Below are positions 35,170-43,025 of a stretch of DNA of 64,000 bases, one piece after another. Numbering within the stretch: position 1 is the first letter of the stretch; every line of letters starts with the position of its first letter. Below the pieces are notes generated by a model. It searched no databases and was not told the origin of the DNA. It saw only the letters and a list, made by a program, of their open reading frames with translations. Position numbers and translations under genes: made by a program. The stretch is from positions 25,941-89,940 of IMG/VR virus record IMGVR_UViG_3300025070_000022. One strand, written 5' to 3'. Source of the stretch: a virus.

Positions 35170-36782
35170 TATATCACCTTCTCTTTTAATTCAGCAAGTT
35201 CTTCTTCTAAATCGTCAAAGTTTCCTAGTATATCACTTATGAAATCCGAGACAAATACTTGTTGTGTCCTTACCTCATCTTTCATTAAGCGGAGATGGGA
35301 CAAACCATAACTAGCCATTCTTTCAGCGTATTCTTCTTTGGTTTCTATTCTTGTTTTTTTGCCTATCTTTACCCTTTTTCCATATAGGAGAGGTCTTTCT
35401 GTAGGGGTGAATTGCCCTACTCTATCGTCACCTTTACCTTTTACTTTTAGATTAGCCATTTGTGTGAATTTTAGTTCAGTATATTGGTGGGCTATTTCAA
35501 TCATAACTTCATTCTTTGCTTTGATATTATCTATAACATCTCTTTCAATAGCACCAGTAAATCCAGCAGACATAAACTTCTTTTGTTTAACTACAGCAGT
35601 CTTAGTTTTCTCCGCTTCTGCTTCAGCCATAGGTATCCGTTGTCGGTCTTTCCATTGAGTATCTAGGGAGTTTAGTTCCTTATACAACTTCTTTGCTTCC
35701 TTTAAATCTTCATCATCAAGAAGACCATCCTTCCTCTTTTTATTGACTAGAGATAGTTCTTCATATGTACTAAGAATATCTATTTTCAAATCTTCTACAG
35801 TCCTTCTAGGCTTAACAGATTTAACATTCTCTACTAAGTTCTTCACTCCTTCTGTGATGAAATCGTGAGATTTTTCTCCGATTACTTGTCTCTCACCCTT
35901 ACTTTTAAAATCCAATGTCAATTTCAAATTATTAGAAATATCTAAATCTAAAACAGATGGCATAATGAGAAGAATGATTTTAGCAATAACTCCTGCATCA
36001 AAATCCAAACTTAAAAATATTTCAGTATCGGTTTTTTTCCTAGATTTAATTTCATCGGAAAATAATTCTTTAACGGCTTCGCCTAATGCATCCTTATCTT
36101 CTAAACTAACAAGTGCCTTTACTCTTTCTGTATCAGTACCGACCCTAACAATTTCTGCAATTCCTTGTTCTCTAAGCACTTGTGATTTTTCTTCCAAGTC
36201 TATTTCTAGAGTGAATTTTTCTCCCTCGAAGAATTTCTCTTCTGTAAATTTACTTTCAGCCTCTTCCAATTTAGCGTCTATTGCATCTAAGAGAAGTTTG
36301 CCTAAACGAACATAGACTCTATCTTGTAATTTAGATATTTGCTCATCATCCAGTTCCTTTGCTTCATCTATATCTTTATCTGTAGGCTTTCTAAACTCGG
36401 AAAAAGAGCCGAAGCCGGAAACTCTTTTCAGTAAATTAGGAGCCTCTAAATCCTTTATTGAATAATTAAGTAGACTTGGAATTATCGGAGTTTTATCGGT
36501 TTCTTTTTTAGAGTAATCAATTATCAATCTATTCTTCAAATTATACGATTCATCATTAACAATATCAGCAATAGTTCTTTGTTCTAAAGGAACTATTATC
36601 TCTTGTAATTTATCAACAAATTCTTGAAAATTTTCTTCTGTTCCATCCAACGAATCCAAATCATCTAAAATTTTAGAATCTGTTGATAAATGTTCATCAA
36701 AAACAAGTTCTACAATATCCTTTTCTAAAGTATCCTTATTTAAATTATAAGTTGTTGTGCGATTCAGTTTGAAGTTGACCAA
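35169..36782 (-). CDS. Large charged, coiled-coil-rich late protein, unknown
   Basis: A 537-residue protein with a TTG start spaced 7-8 bases after GGTGAT. It is rich in Glu/Lys/Asp with long helical stretches (for example KKRKDGLLDDEDLKEAKKLY) and ends with a coiled coil (DDLEEELAELKEKV). No catalytic motif. Similar in style to the large unknown proteins at 47774, 57285 and 59696. Possibly an internal head or neck protein. Confidence 0.55.
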   Translation of the reverse strand: MVNFKLNRTTTYNLNKDTLEKDIVELVFDEHLSTDSKILDDLDSLDGTEENFQEFVDKLQEIIVPLEQRTIADIVNDESYNLKNRLIIDYSKKETDKTPIIPSLLNYSIKDLEAPNLLKRVSGFGSFSEFRKPTDKDIDEAKELDDEQISKLQDRVYVRLGKLLLDAIDAKLEEAESKFTEEKFFEGEKFTLEIDLEEKSQVLREQGIAEIVRVGTDTERVKALVSLEDKDALGEAVKELFSDEIKSRKKTDTEIFLSLDFDAGVIAKIILLIMPSVLDLDISNNLKLTLDFKSKGERQVIGEKSHDFITEGVKNLVENVKSVKPRRTVEDLKIDILSTYEELSLVNKKRKDGLLDDEDLKEAKKLYKELNSLDTQWKDRQRIPMAEAEAEKTKTAVVKQKKFMSAGFTGAIERDVIDNIKAKNEVMIEIAHQYTELKFTQMANLKVKGKGDDRVGQFTPTERPLLYGKRVKIGKKTRIETKEEYAERMASYGLSHLRLMKDEVRTQQVFVSDFISDILGNFDDLEEELAELKEKVI

Positions 36783-36794
36783 TGTAAATCACCT

Positions 36795-37442
36795 TCACAT
36801 TAACCACTTGCCCCAAGCCGCTAATTTCTGCGCTTTTTGGGCTAAATGTAGACCGCTTTGTGGAGGTTCATAACTCATCTGTCCATTTGTAGGGTCAATC
36901 CAGTAAGGCCTTCCATAATTATCATTTCCACTAGGAGGTATAGGATAGCCACTGCCATTATTCATAGCCAATCCAGTAGTGCCATAGGCTCCTTGTTGAA
37001 TTGGTTGTTGTGGCATTCCATGTGAGGGATTAGAAGCCCCACTAAATCCTTGAGATTCAAGATATTGTTGTTTTGCCATTTTTCTTTGATTAATAATTTC
37101 ACTATTTATTGCAGAATTCAAGATAGCATTCATATCTAAAGCGATATTCTCTTGAGTAATTTGCTCATATTCTCGTAGGCTATCACTACTAACTTTCATA
37201 TTTCCAGTAGTAGAATCTTGACGAAACTCTAATTTAGTTAGCATTCTACTAACACTTCTGTCAATTACATCTTCCATCAATTGCTCTAAACTAGATAAAA
37301 ACTGTTCTCCGTGATATTGAAAGAATTCTTCCACATGGTTTTCTTGTAGAGAAAGCAGGTTATTTACAGTCTTAAACTGCGTGTCATTTTGCGCTTGTAC
37401 TGCGCCCATTACTGCCCCATTACTTGTTCCAAATACGCCCAT
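36795..37442 (-). CDS. Structural protein, unknown
   Basis: A 215-residue protein, helical in the N-terminal half (FQYHGEQFLSSLEQLMEDVIDRS) and Gly/Pro/Gln/Asn-rich in the C-terminal half (GMPQQPIQQGAYGTTG), ending LAAWGKWLM. Overlaps the upstream gene by one base. The low-complexity second half suggests a flexible virion component. Confidence 0.55.
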   Translation of the reverse strand: MGVFGTSNGAVMGAVQAQNDTQFKTVNNLLSLQENHVEEFFQYHGEQFLSSLEQLMEDVIDRSVSRMLTKLEFRQDSTTGNMKVSSDSLREYEQITQENIALDMNAILNSAINSEIINQRKMAKQQYLESQGFSGASNPSHGMPQQPIQQGAYGTTGLAMNNGSGYPIPPSGNDNYGRPYWIDPTNGQMSYEPPQSGLHLAQKAQKLAAWGKWLM

Positions 37443-38071
37443 TATTCCTCACCTTTAGTCACTATAGTATTCAATCGCTCGCTAGATATTCTTATTTCGT
37501 TTGTTAGTCGTATTACTTCTTCTAGTTTATTTTCATCCGTAGTCGGAGTAGGAGGAGTAACTATCCAACCTACGCCCACTAGCGAAACAACATCGGCCTT
37601 TGATAAGGTGGTAAGTGGCCCCTTAGATAAAACTTGGGGCATTTTTGGTCTTGGAATGAATGCCTTAAAATCTAAGCCATGCTCGTCTGCCAGTATTTGC
37701 TGTTGTAGCATTTCCATTTGTCTATGATGTGTAGCGTGTTTAGGGCAATAAGTACCTCTCATCGGCCTACCTTTAGTGACATGGCTTAGTGGGATAGGGG
37801 GTCGCATGTAATCTCCGCTCTCCCAAATATGATGAACACCGCAGACAACGCAACGGTCTTTTAAATTAAATTTCCAGCCATATTTGATGAATAAGAATTT
37901 CTTTTTTTCTGCATTGAGTACCTTGGTAATTTCTTTCAGCATCTTCTTTGGTTTAATCTGCACGAAAGAATATTCGGAAACTGGACCTGCGGCTCTTGCG
38001 CTCATTAGAGGAGGCAAGAAAGAACTAGCAATGCTAGGATTGTTGGCGATTAGGTTGGGCTGTTGAAACAT
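37442..38071 (-). CDS. Zinc-binding-like late protein
   Basis: A 209-residue protein containing RCVVCGVHHIW and, further on, TYCPKHATHHRQ, which together provide Cys and His ligands for a zinc site. The N-terminal part has a helix with Lys-rich region (KPKKMLKEITKVLNAEKKKF). The C-terminal part includes a coiled helix (ENKLEEVIRLTNEIRISSERL). Position among head-completion genes; function unknown. Confidence 0.55.
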   Translation of the reverse strand: MFQQPNLIANNPSIASSFLPPLMSARAAGPVSEYSFVQIKPKKMLKEITKVLNAEKKKFLFIKYGWKFNLKDRCVVCGVHHIWESGDYMRPPIPLSHVTKGRPMRGTYCPKHATHHRQMEMLQQQILADEHGLDFKAFIPRPKMPQVLSKGPLTTLSKADVVSLVGVGWIVTPPTPTTDENKLEEVIRLTNEIRISSERLNTIVTKGEE

Positions 38072-38110
38072 AATTATTCCTCGTTTTCTTTTCTTTGTAT
38101 AGGTTTCTAT

Positions 38111-38569
38111 TTAAAAATACTTTAGCATTTCTTCAAAATGTTCTTTTGCATTATCCCTAGTAGCACTTGTTGTACCATGAAGTCTATCCCCTTCTATTGT
38201 TTTACGCATAGATTCTATCACCTTTTCATCAGGAACTTTTTTCTTTGTAGCATCTTTAAAGTAATCTTCTCCTAATTCAAAGGTTGGCTCTATGCCTCTA
38301 CCCATGCCACCTTCCCCATATTCTTTATCAGCCAACAAATAATAGAATTTTTTACTAGGAATTGCTCGGAATACCTTTGGCTTTCCATCATCTCTAGGAG
38401 TACTCTCTTGTTCGCTACCAAAAAAAGCATATTCTACTGCTTCATCAAAATCAAATGTCCAATGCCTAGTTTCCCCTCTAATTTGAACTCCTTGAAAAAC
38501 CTCATCGTATGTATCAAGTTTAGTCCCGTCAAGTATATGGAAGGGCTTCTTTAGTATATCTTCCCACAT
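38111..38569 (-). CDS. Tagged late protein (MWEDILK N-terminus), toxin-like fold possible
   Basis: A 152-residue protein. ATG 38569 is preferred over TTG 38578 because it gives MWEDILKKPFH, matching the tag of neighbouring proteins. The body contains DEVFQGVQIRGETRHWTFDFDEAVEYAFFGS and a YLLADKEYGEGG segment, which loosely recalls small ADP-ribosyltransferase-like folds, but I cannot identify the catalytic triad. Possibly an injected effector; that is speculation. Confidence 0.5.
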   Translation of the reverse strand: MWEDILKKPFHILDGTKLDTYDEVFQGVQIRGETRHWTFDFDEAVEYAFFGSEQESTPRDDGKPKVFRAIPSKKFYYLLADKEYGEGGMGRGIEPTFELGEDYFKDATKKKVPDEKVIESMRKTIEGDRLHGTTSATRDNAKEHFEEMLKYF

Positions 38570-38587
38570 AATAATCAATATCCTTTA

Positions 38588-38992
38588 TCACATATATTCG
38601 GGAATATCCCATGAGCCATAAGTTGAATTTTTATTCCACATATTATCTGCTTCCCCGCTTTGTCCAATATCTCCAACAAAATCATAGTTTTGGTTGCTTA
38701 AAGCATAGGCAATCAAATGATATAGGTTTTCAGCATATCCTCTTCTCATAAATTCAGTTTTTGTACTAACATCTCTTGCTTGAAAAACATCATCGTCTAT
38801 TTTTTCGGCAAAGGCTCTTGTTAATTGAACTCCTTCTTTATCTACAATATTACCGTCTAAAGAATCTCCATGAATATTAACATTCATTTTTAATTTTTCT
38901 TTGCTTTTAGGGTCTAGGTATATAGCAGTCACACTATTCCCTCTAATAACTATATTAGAAATGGGATTTTGCTTTAGTATATCTTGCCACAT
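38588..38992 (-). CDS. Tagged late protein (MWQDILK N-terminus), acetyltransferase-like possible
   Basis: A 134-residue protein starting MWQDILKQNPISN. The body has strands (VIRGNSVTAIYLDPKSKEKLKM) and a segment MRRGYAENLYHLIAYALSNQNYDFVGDI that could be the acetyl-CoA-loop helix of a GNAT fold (R-x-G-Y-A-x-x-L). The assignment is weak. The tag and location suggest packaging into the head. Confidence 0.5.
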   Translation of the reverse strand: MWQDILKQNPISNIVIRGNSVTAIYLDPKSKEKLKMNVNIHGDSLDGNIVDKEGVQLTRAFAEKIDDDVFQARDVSTKTEFMRRGYAENLYHLIAYALSNQNYDFVGDIGQSGEADNMWNKNSTYGSWDIPEYM

Positions 38993-38996
38993 AATA

Positions 38997-39659
38997 TCAG
39001 TAATCCTTTATCATTGTAGTAACGCCCTTGTAGACCATTTCCGGCTGTGATTTAGCAGAAACAATGTACTTGTAAGTCGGTATTCCCTTGTCGTTTAACT
39101 GTTGCATCCCATATTTAAAAGGAGTGAAAATCGAATGGTTAGAAATATCTACATCTTCCTTGTATTTATCTCCCCAAATGTCATATTTGTTAGCCCAAAT
39201 ACCTACGGCTAGTGGGTAGTCAGTGTTTTTCTTCTTCTTACCATTTGGCCAAGAAGCACTACAAATAGCATCTACTAGAAATTTCCATGCTAATTGATGG
39301 TCTAGATTGGCAGTAGAGTCTAAATGTCTATGGTCTATTACAAAGATAACATACTTTACCTTTCTATTCTTCATATCTTGCATCCATTCTCTCCAATAGA
39401 TTGCTTCACCGCCCATGTCAGCAGTTTTCAAAGTATGAGTATCGCCGTCTAATTTTATTGTTTTTCGACTAGCCCTTTGTTTGCCAACAGTTCTTTCTCT
39501 TATTTCCGGAACTTCGCCTCTAGTTCTTAGTTGATGGTGCAAAGTAGTCTTACCTACCATAGTAGCACCATAGATTCCAAAGTTAATTGCATGTACTTTC
39601 TTGTAAAACGCTACTGTAGCCTCAATACAAACTACTGCGAAACCCGCTAATACAGACAA
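38997..39659 (-). CDS. Membrane-anchored Arf/SRbeta-like small GTPase
   Basis: A 220-residue P-loop GTPase. A hydrophobic N-terminal segment (residues 2-18) suggests a membrane anchor. G1 is GATMVGKT (31-38), a G2 candidate is T57, G3 is DMGGE (81-85) followed by the Arf-type W-x-x-W spacing, IFVID precedes the G4 NKYD (157-160), and G5 is SAK (201-203). The D-x-G-G G3 and N-terminal anchor recall Arf, SRbeta and MglA. TTG 39659 has GGTGAT 4 bases upstream; GTG 39668 is the alternative. It lies in an apparent set with two small membrane proteins upstream. GTP hydrolysis and a membrane or virion-assembly role are inferred. Confidence 0.75.
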   Translation of the reverse strand: MSVLAGFAVVCIEATVAFYKKVHAINFGIYGATMVGKTTLHHQLRTRGEVPEIRERTVGKQRASRKTIKLDGDTHTLKTADMGGEAIYWREWMQDMKNRKVKYVIFVIDHRHLDSTANLDHQLAWKFLVDAICSASWPNGKKKKNTDYPLAVGIWANKYDIWGDKYKEDVDISNHSIFTPFKYGMQQLNDKGIPTYKYIVSAKSQPEMVYKGVTTMIKDY

Positions 39660-39668
39660 AAAAATCAC

Positions 39669-39896
39669 CTAATGTGTAATGTGGTCCCAAGTATCTGTTA
39701 TCTTTTCTATCATCCAACCCATAATGTTGAGGTCAAAGACTCCCATTATGTTGCCAATAAGAAGTGCTGATAATGTGGCACAAGAACCCCAAAACCAAAA
39801 GCGCATTTTAATAAAAAACATGTCAGCAGAATGCGCCCTGCTTTGGTTATATGCGTAGTCGGATTCGGAGAATCCCATTAAGTCGCCTAGAACCAT
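39669..39896 (-). CDS. Small membrane protein next to the GTPase
   Basis: A 75-residue protein. A polar N-terminal region (GFSESDYAYNQSRAHSADMFF) is followed by one hydrophobic helix (FWFWGSCATLSALLIGNIMGVF) and a short amphipathic tail. GAGGTGG precedes the ATG. It sits between the GTPase and a two-span membrane protein and could be its partner. Confidence 0.55.
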   Translation of the reverse strand: MVLGDLMGFSESDYAYNQSRAHSADMFFIKMRFWFWGSCATLSALLIGNIMGVFDLNIMGWMIEKITDTWDHITH

Positions 39897-39905
39897 TTAA
39901 CCACC

Positions 39906-40304
39906 TCACTGTAGAGTGGCTAAGAAATCTGTTGAAACGCCCTCAGTTTCATATTGCGGAGAAATTTGTGGGATTCTAGAAGTTTGATTTTCGGCTTGGA
40001 ATGTCTTCAAAGAATCTTGCATCTTTTTTCTTTGCTGTTCATCCTTAGCAATTCTTTGCCAATAGGCAGTAATTCTTCTGTCTAGTAGCCACATCTCAAT
40101 CTTATCATTAAGAGCCAAATCAAATAATGCCTTCATTACCATTACAGCACCTACTGTAATCAGCCCAAACAATACGCCATGCATTAGAATGGTGTATGGG
40201 AAGTTCAACCCAAATTTAGCGTAGAAGAAGACATTTGCTCCACTAACAGTACCTACGAATAGGATAGTCATAATCAAGCGAGTGTCGTGGTTTAATGCTG
40301 GCAA
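39906..40304 (-). CDS. Two-span membrane protein next to the GTPase
   Basis: A 132-residue protein, TTG start after GAGGTGAT. Two hydrophobic helices are visible (LIMTILFVGTVSGANVFFYA; ILMHGVLFGLITVGAVMVMKAL), followed by a charged helical tail (DRRITAYWQRIAKDEQQRKK) and a polar C-terminus. Likely functions with the neighbouring small membrane protein and GTPase. Role unknown. Confidence 0.55.
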   Translation of the reverse strand: MPALNHDTRLIMTILFVGTVSGANVFFYAKFGLNFPYTILMHGVLFGLITVGAVMVMKALFDLALNDKIEMWLLDRRITAYWQRIAKDEQQRKKMQDSLKTFQAENQTSRIPQISPQYETEGVSTDFLATLQ

Positions 40305-40313
40305 GTAATCACC

Positions 40314-40613
40314 TCAGTTGAATTCTACTGAAACATGTGCAGTAGAAGAACCGGCTTCTGTGACTTCTAAGAATATTCCTCCAGTGCATAACACACCATG
40401 CATGTCATATTCTAGATTATACTGTCCCGTAGTCGTATTGTGAATTCTAGCAATTTCTGTACCAGTATTATCTTGTCCATCAAATACTTTAATGGTCACT
40501 GCCGCATTGCTAGCAATAACAATGTTAGCGTGAATGCTTTTCAATCTACATTGAGTCTTAGAAATTATTGCGCTTGCCCCAAGGACTCCACTGCTTCTAC
40601 TCACATCGGACAT
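40314..40613 (-). CDS. Small beta-sandwich-like virion protein
   Basis: A 99-residue protein with alternating strands (CRLKSIHANIVIASNAAVTI; GGIFLEVTEAGSSTAHVSVEFN), typical of small jelly-roll or decoration proteins in phage heads. Located between the capsid genes and the membrane-protein set. Function by fold pattern and context. Confidence 0.5.
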   Translation of the reverse strand: MSDVSRSSGVLGASAIISKTQCRLKSIHANIVIASNAAVTIKVFDGQDNTGTEIARIHNTTTGQYNLEYDMHGVLCTGGIFLEVTEAGSSTAHVSVEFN

Positions 40614-40666
40614 AAGTTCACTTCCTAAACTTTGGTAATTGCCTCTTCTTAATGAAGGTTGTGCAA

Positions 40667-41059
40667 TTACTCGTCTTCGGTAATCTTAGGTACTGCTTTC
40701 TTAGAAGTAGTTTTCTTAGGTGCAGTTTTCTTCGTAGTAGCCTTCTTTGCAGTAGCCTTCAACTTCTCCGGAACTGTTTTCTTAGGAGGTAGTGGGGCTA
40801 GAGCATTAGCCAATGCTTCTTCGGGGAGTCTAAGGTACTTGGAAAGAATTGCCTTTTCACGGCTAGGTAATTTTTCAATATCCTCTCTATCCTCGGAAGT
40901 AAATTTAACTATGCAGTTCTTACCACCGATGTAATGTGAAGCAACGAAGGCCGAGATTTTAATGTCTTCGACCTTCGTTACTTCCATAAACCCTTTTGCC
41001 CCGTTTCGTAGTCTCAAGGTTGGAACCTTACAAGACTCGCTTAAACGGATGGTTGCCAA
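40667..41059 (-). CDS. Head protein with histone H1-like Lys-rich tail
   Basis: A 130-residue protein. The first 90 residues have strands (ATIRLSESCKVPTLRLRNG; CIVKFTSEDREDIEKL). The tail from about residue 95 consists of repeated Lys/Thr/Ala/Pro units (KATAKKATTKKTAPKKTTSK) like histone H1 tails, ending ITEDE. Such tails bind DNA electrostatically. Close to the capsid genes, it may contact packaged DNA or glue capsomers. Confidence 0.6.
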   Translation of the reverse strand: MATIRLSESCKVPTLRLRNGAKGFMEVTKVEDIKISAFVASHYIGGKNCIVKFTSEDREDIEKLPSREKAILSKYLRLPEEALANALAPLPPKKTVPEKLKATAKKATTKKTAPKKTTSKKAVPKITEDE

Positions 41060-41068
41060 ACAAACACC

Positions 41069-41662
41069 TCAAAGAAGTCCAGTAGCACGAACTCGTAGAG
41101 TTCCCAAGTCGTCTGCTAGAGCCTTGAGTCCGGCAGTAGCGACAGCCGAACCTAGAGTAAAGCAGTAAAGGTAGCAGTATGTACCGTCCGAACTAATGTC
41201 ACCAACAATCCAGTGAGCATCCAACAAAGATGGGTTAGAAACCTCAACTTGTGTAAAGGATGCCAAACCGAAGTCAGCCGCCAATAGTTTTTCACCAACA
41301 TGGAGAAGTTGTTCATCTCCGCTACCGGTGTTAGCGGTAAGAGCAGTTGGTCCCGATGTCGTTAGAACAGTTGCAGTTAGTGTACCAATCTCAAAGACTT
41401 GTGAGTTGTTTGCCGAAGCAGAGCCGAGAATAGTCACATAGTCACCTGCGGCAAAGCCATCAGTAAGATAACTACCAGCACCTCTAGTTAGTATATCGGG
41501 GTCGTCATCAGCCGCAGTAATGCTTTGACTAGCGGCAGTAGCAGGGGAGCCTGTTCGATAGGACGAAACTTCAACACTCGCTAGTGAAACATATTGGTGT
41601 CCCACAACGAATGGCTTTGCTATACCCTTATGGTCAGCGATTAAAGTAACAGTATTTGTCAC
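41069..41662 (-). CDS. Putative capsid decoration protein
   Basis: A 197-residue strand-rich protein directly after the major capsid gene, where phages usually encode head decoration proteins. Segments such as GSYLTDGFAAGDYVTILGSASANNSQVFEIG resemble the beta-tulip/Ig-like units of decoration proteins. No specific family recognised. Confidence 0.6.
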   Translation of the reverse strand: MTNTVTLIADHKGIAKPFVVGHQYVSLASVEVSSYRTGSPATAASQSITAADDDPDILTRGAGSYLTDGFAAGDYVTILGSASANNSQVFEIGTLTATVLTTSGPTALTANTGSGDEQLLHVGEKLLAADFGLASFTQVEVSNPSLLDAHWIVGDISSDGTYCYLYCFTLGSAVATAGLKALADDLGTLRVRATGLL

Positions 41663-41671
41663 TTTACCACC

Positions 41672-43015
41672 TCAAGCCACATTGGTAATCTTGCCTTGTC
41701 CCTTGAAGAACGAACAACCAACTTCACCAATGGTTCGGTAAAGTGCTTGGTTGCCGAGTCGTCCCACACCGAATGGGTTTCCGTTAGAAACACCGTCTTC
41801 AAAGTATTGAGTCGGCTTAAGAACGGAGAGCCACATATGGTCAGTGTCCAAGAACAACAAGTCGCTAATCCCACTATCTGCGGCATTGAGAGTTGTAGTC
41901 ATATCCTTAACAGGAATCAATGGAATGTCGTAGTAGGTTGCCACACGGAAACCAACTTCTGCACCCTTAATTCCACGAATACCGTTATGGGTAGGAATAA
42001 CTTCCTTACGGTCCATGAATCGCTCTTGGCTTTGTAGCAAGTCAGCGATTGCTTGGATAGTATCGTATCCCGTAAGAATACACTTAGGGGAACCTCCGGA
42101 GATTCTCAAGTTGCGAATCATGTTGTTAAGCAAAGTAAGAGTTAGTGGTCGAACCGAAGATGCGGCGTAAGAACTGTTAAAGTCAACTTCTGCATCTAGG
42201 AAAGAAGCAGTATTTCGGTTATCTCCGTAGATTTTACCTAGATTGTTAGTAGCACTCAATGGGTCAGTGCATAGAACATTGCTGTCCATAGCCGCTAATT
42301 CAGCGTTACTTGTAACGACCTTCAAAAGCGAAGTATAGTTTCGCTCAATATCTCCAAGAGCCGCCGATTCACCGTAGACTTGTAGAGGCATGAGAAGCAT
42401 CTTGTTTTGTGCTTCTGCGTGTGCCTTACCCATGTCTTCACGGATAATAGCCCGAATATCTCCAAGTCCATCATCAATTTGAGCCATTTCCATTGCGAGT
42501 TCGGAAATATCGAACTGGTGTGCAATAGTCTTAGGACTCATAAAGAGTTGAGCGTAAGTTGGAGCCATAGAACCAAGTCCATCTGCCGCAGTAGAAAGGC
42601 CGGCGTTTTCTGGAACACCGCCAATTTGGTCAGCGTGTGGCTTACTACCACCAATTCCAATAACACCAGTGCCAGTAGTATCGCCAGTAATATCCACTTC
42701 TAGTCTAGGGTTAGAACCACCAAATGGTCGGCTCTTAAGAATTCTCCATCCGGAAGAAGCATAAGGTCGCTTTGCTAACATAGCAAGAGCATTTACTTCT
42801 CGGTTTAGCATAGACCAAACTTTTTGTCCGTATAGTTGGTTATACATTGCTGTTCCAGTAATACTGGATGTGCCGCTTGCCGCCGCATCACTAATGTCGT
42901 GTGCAGTGTGTAGTCCTTGAACTGCACCTGCTTGTTTCAACACGGAGTTTCCGCCAAAGGCAGGTAGTCCGTATGTCGCCGCTTCTAAATCTCTAATTGT
43001 GTTAATGTATCCCAT
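41672..43015 (-). CDS. Major capsid protein, HK97 fold
   Basis: A 447-residue protein between the prohead protease-scaffold and decoration-protein genes. Features expected of an HK97-type capsid are a helical N-arm (YINTIRDLEAATYGL), a spine helix region (SELAMEMAQIDDGLGDIRAIIREDMGKAHAEAQN) and A-domain strands (SPKCILTGYDTIQAIADLLQSQ; GAEVGFRVATYYDIPLIPVKDM), ending in a beta-rich segment. The N-terminal ~75 residues could be a removable delta domain or remain as N-arm. It forms the shell. Confidence 0.85.
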   Translation of the reverse strand: MGYINTIRDLEAATYGLPAFGGNSVLKQAGAVQGLHTAHDISDAAASGTSSITGTAMYNQLYGQKVWSMLNREVNALAMLAKRPYASSGWRILKSRPFGGSNPRLEVDITGDTTGTGVIGIGGSKPHADQIGGVPENAGLSTAADGLGSMAPTYAQLFMSPKTIAHQFDISELAMEMAQIDDGLGDIRAIIREDMGKAHAEAQNKMLLMPLQVYGESAALGDIERNYTSLLKVVTSNAELAAMDSNVLCTDPLSATNNLGKIYGDNRNTASFLDAEVDFNSSYAASSVRPLTLTLLNNMIRNLRISGGSPKCILTGYDTIQAIADLLQSQERFMDRKEVIPTHNGIRGIKGAEVGFRVATYYDIPLIPVKDMTTTLNAADSGISDLLFLDTDHMWLSVLKPTQYFEDGVSNGNPFGVGRLGNQALYRTIGEVGCSFFKGQGKITNVA

Positions 43016-43025
43016 TTAATTCACC

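Noticed and set aside
38111-38992. ADP-ribosyltransferase and acetyltransferase toxins
   Set aside because: Only short, loose resemblances are visible and no catalytic set can be assigned, so the proteins are listed by their N-terminal tag only.
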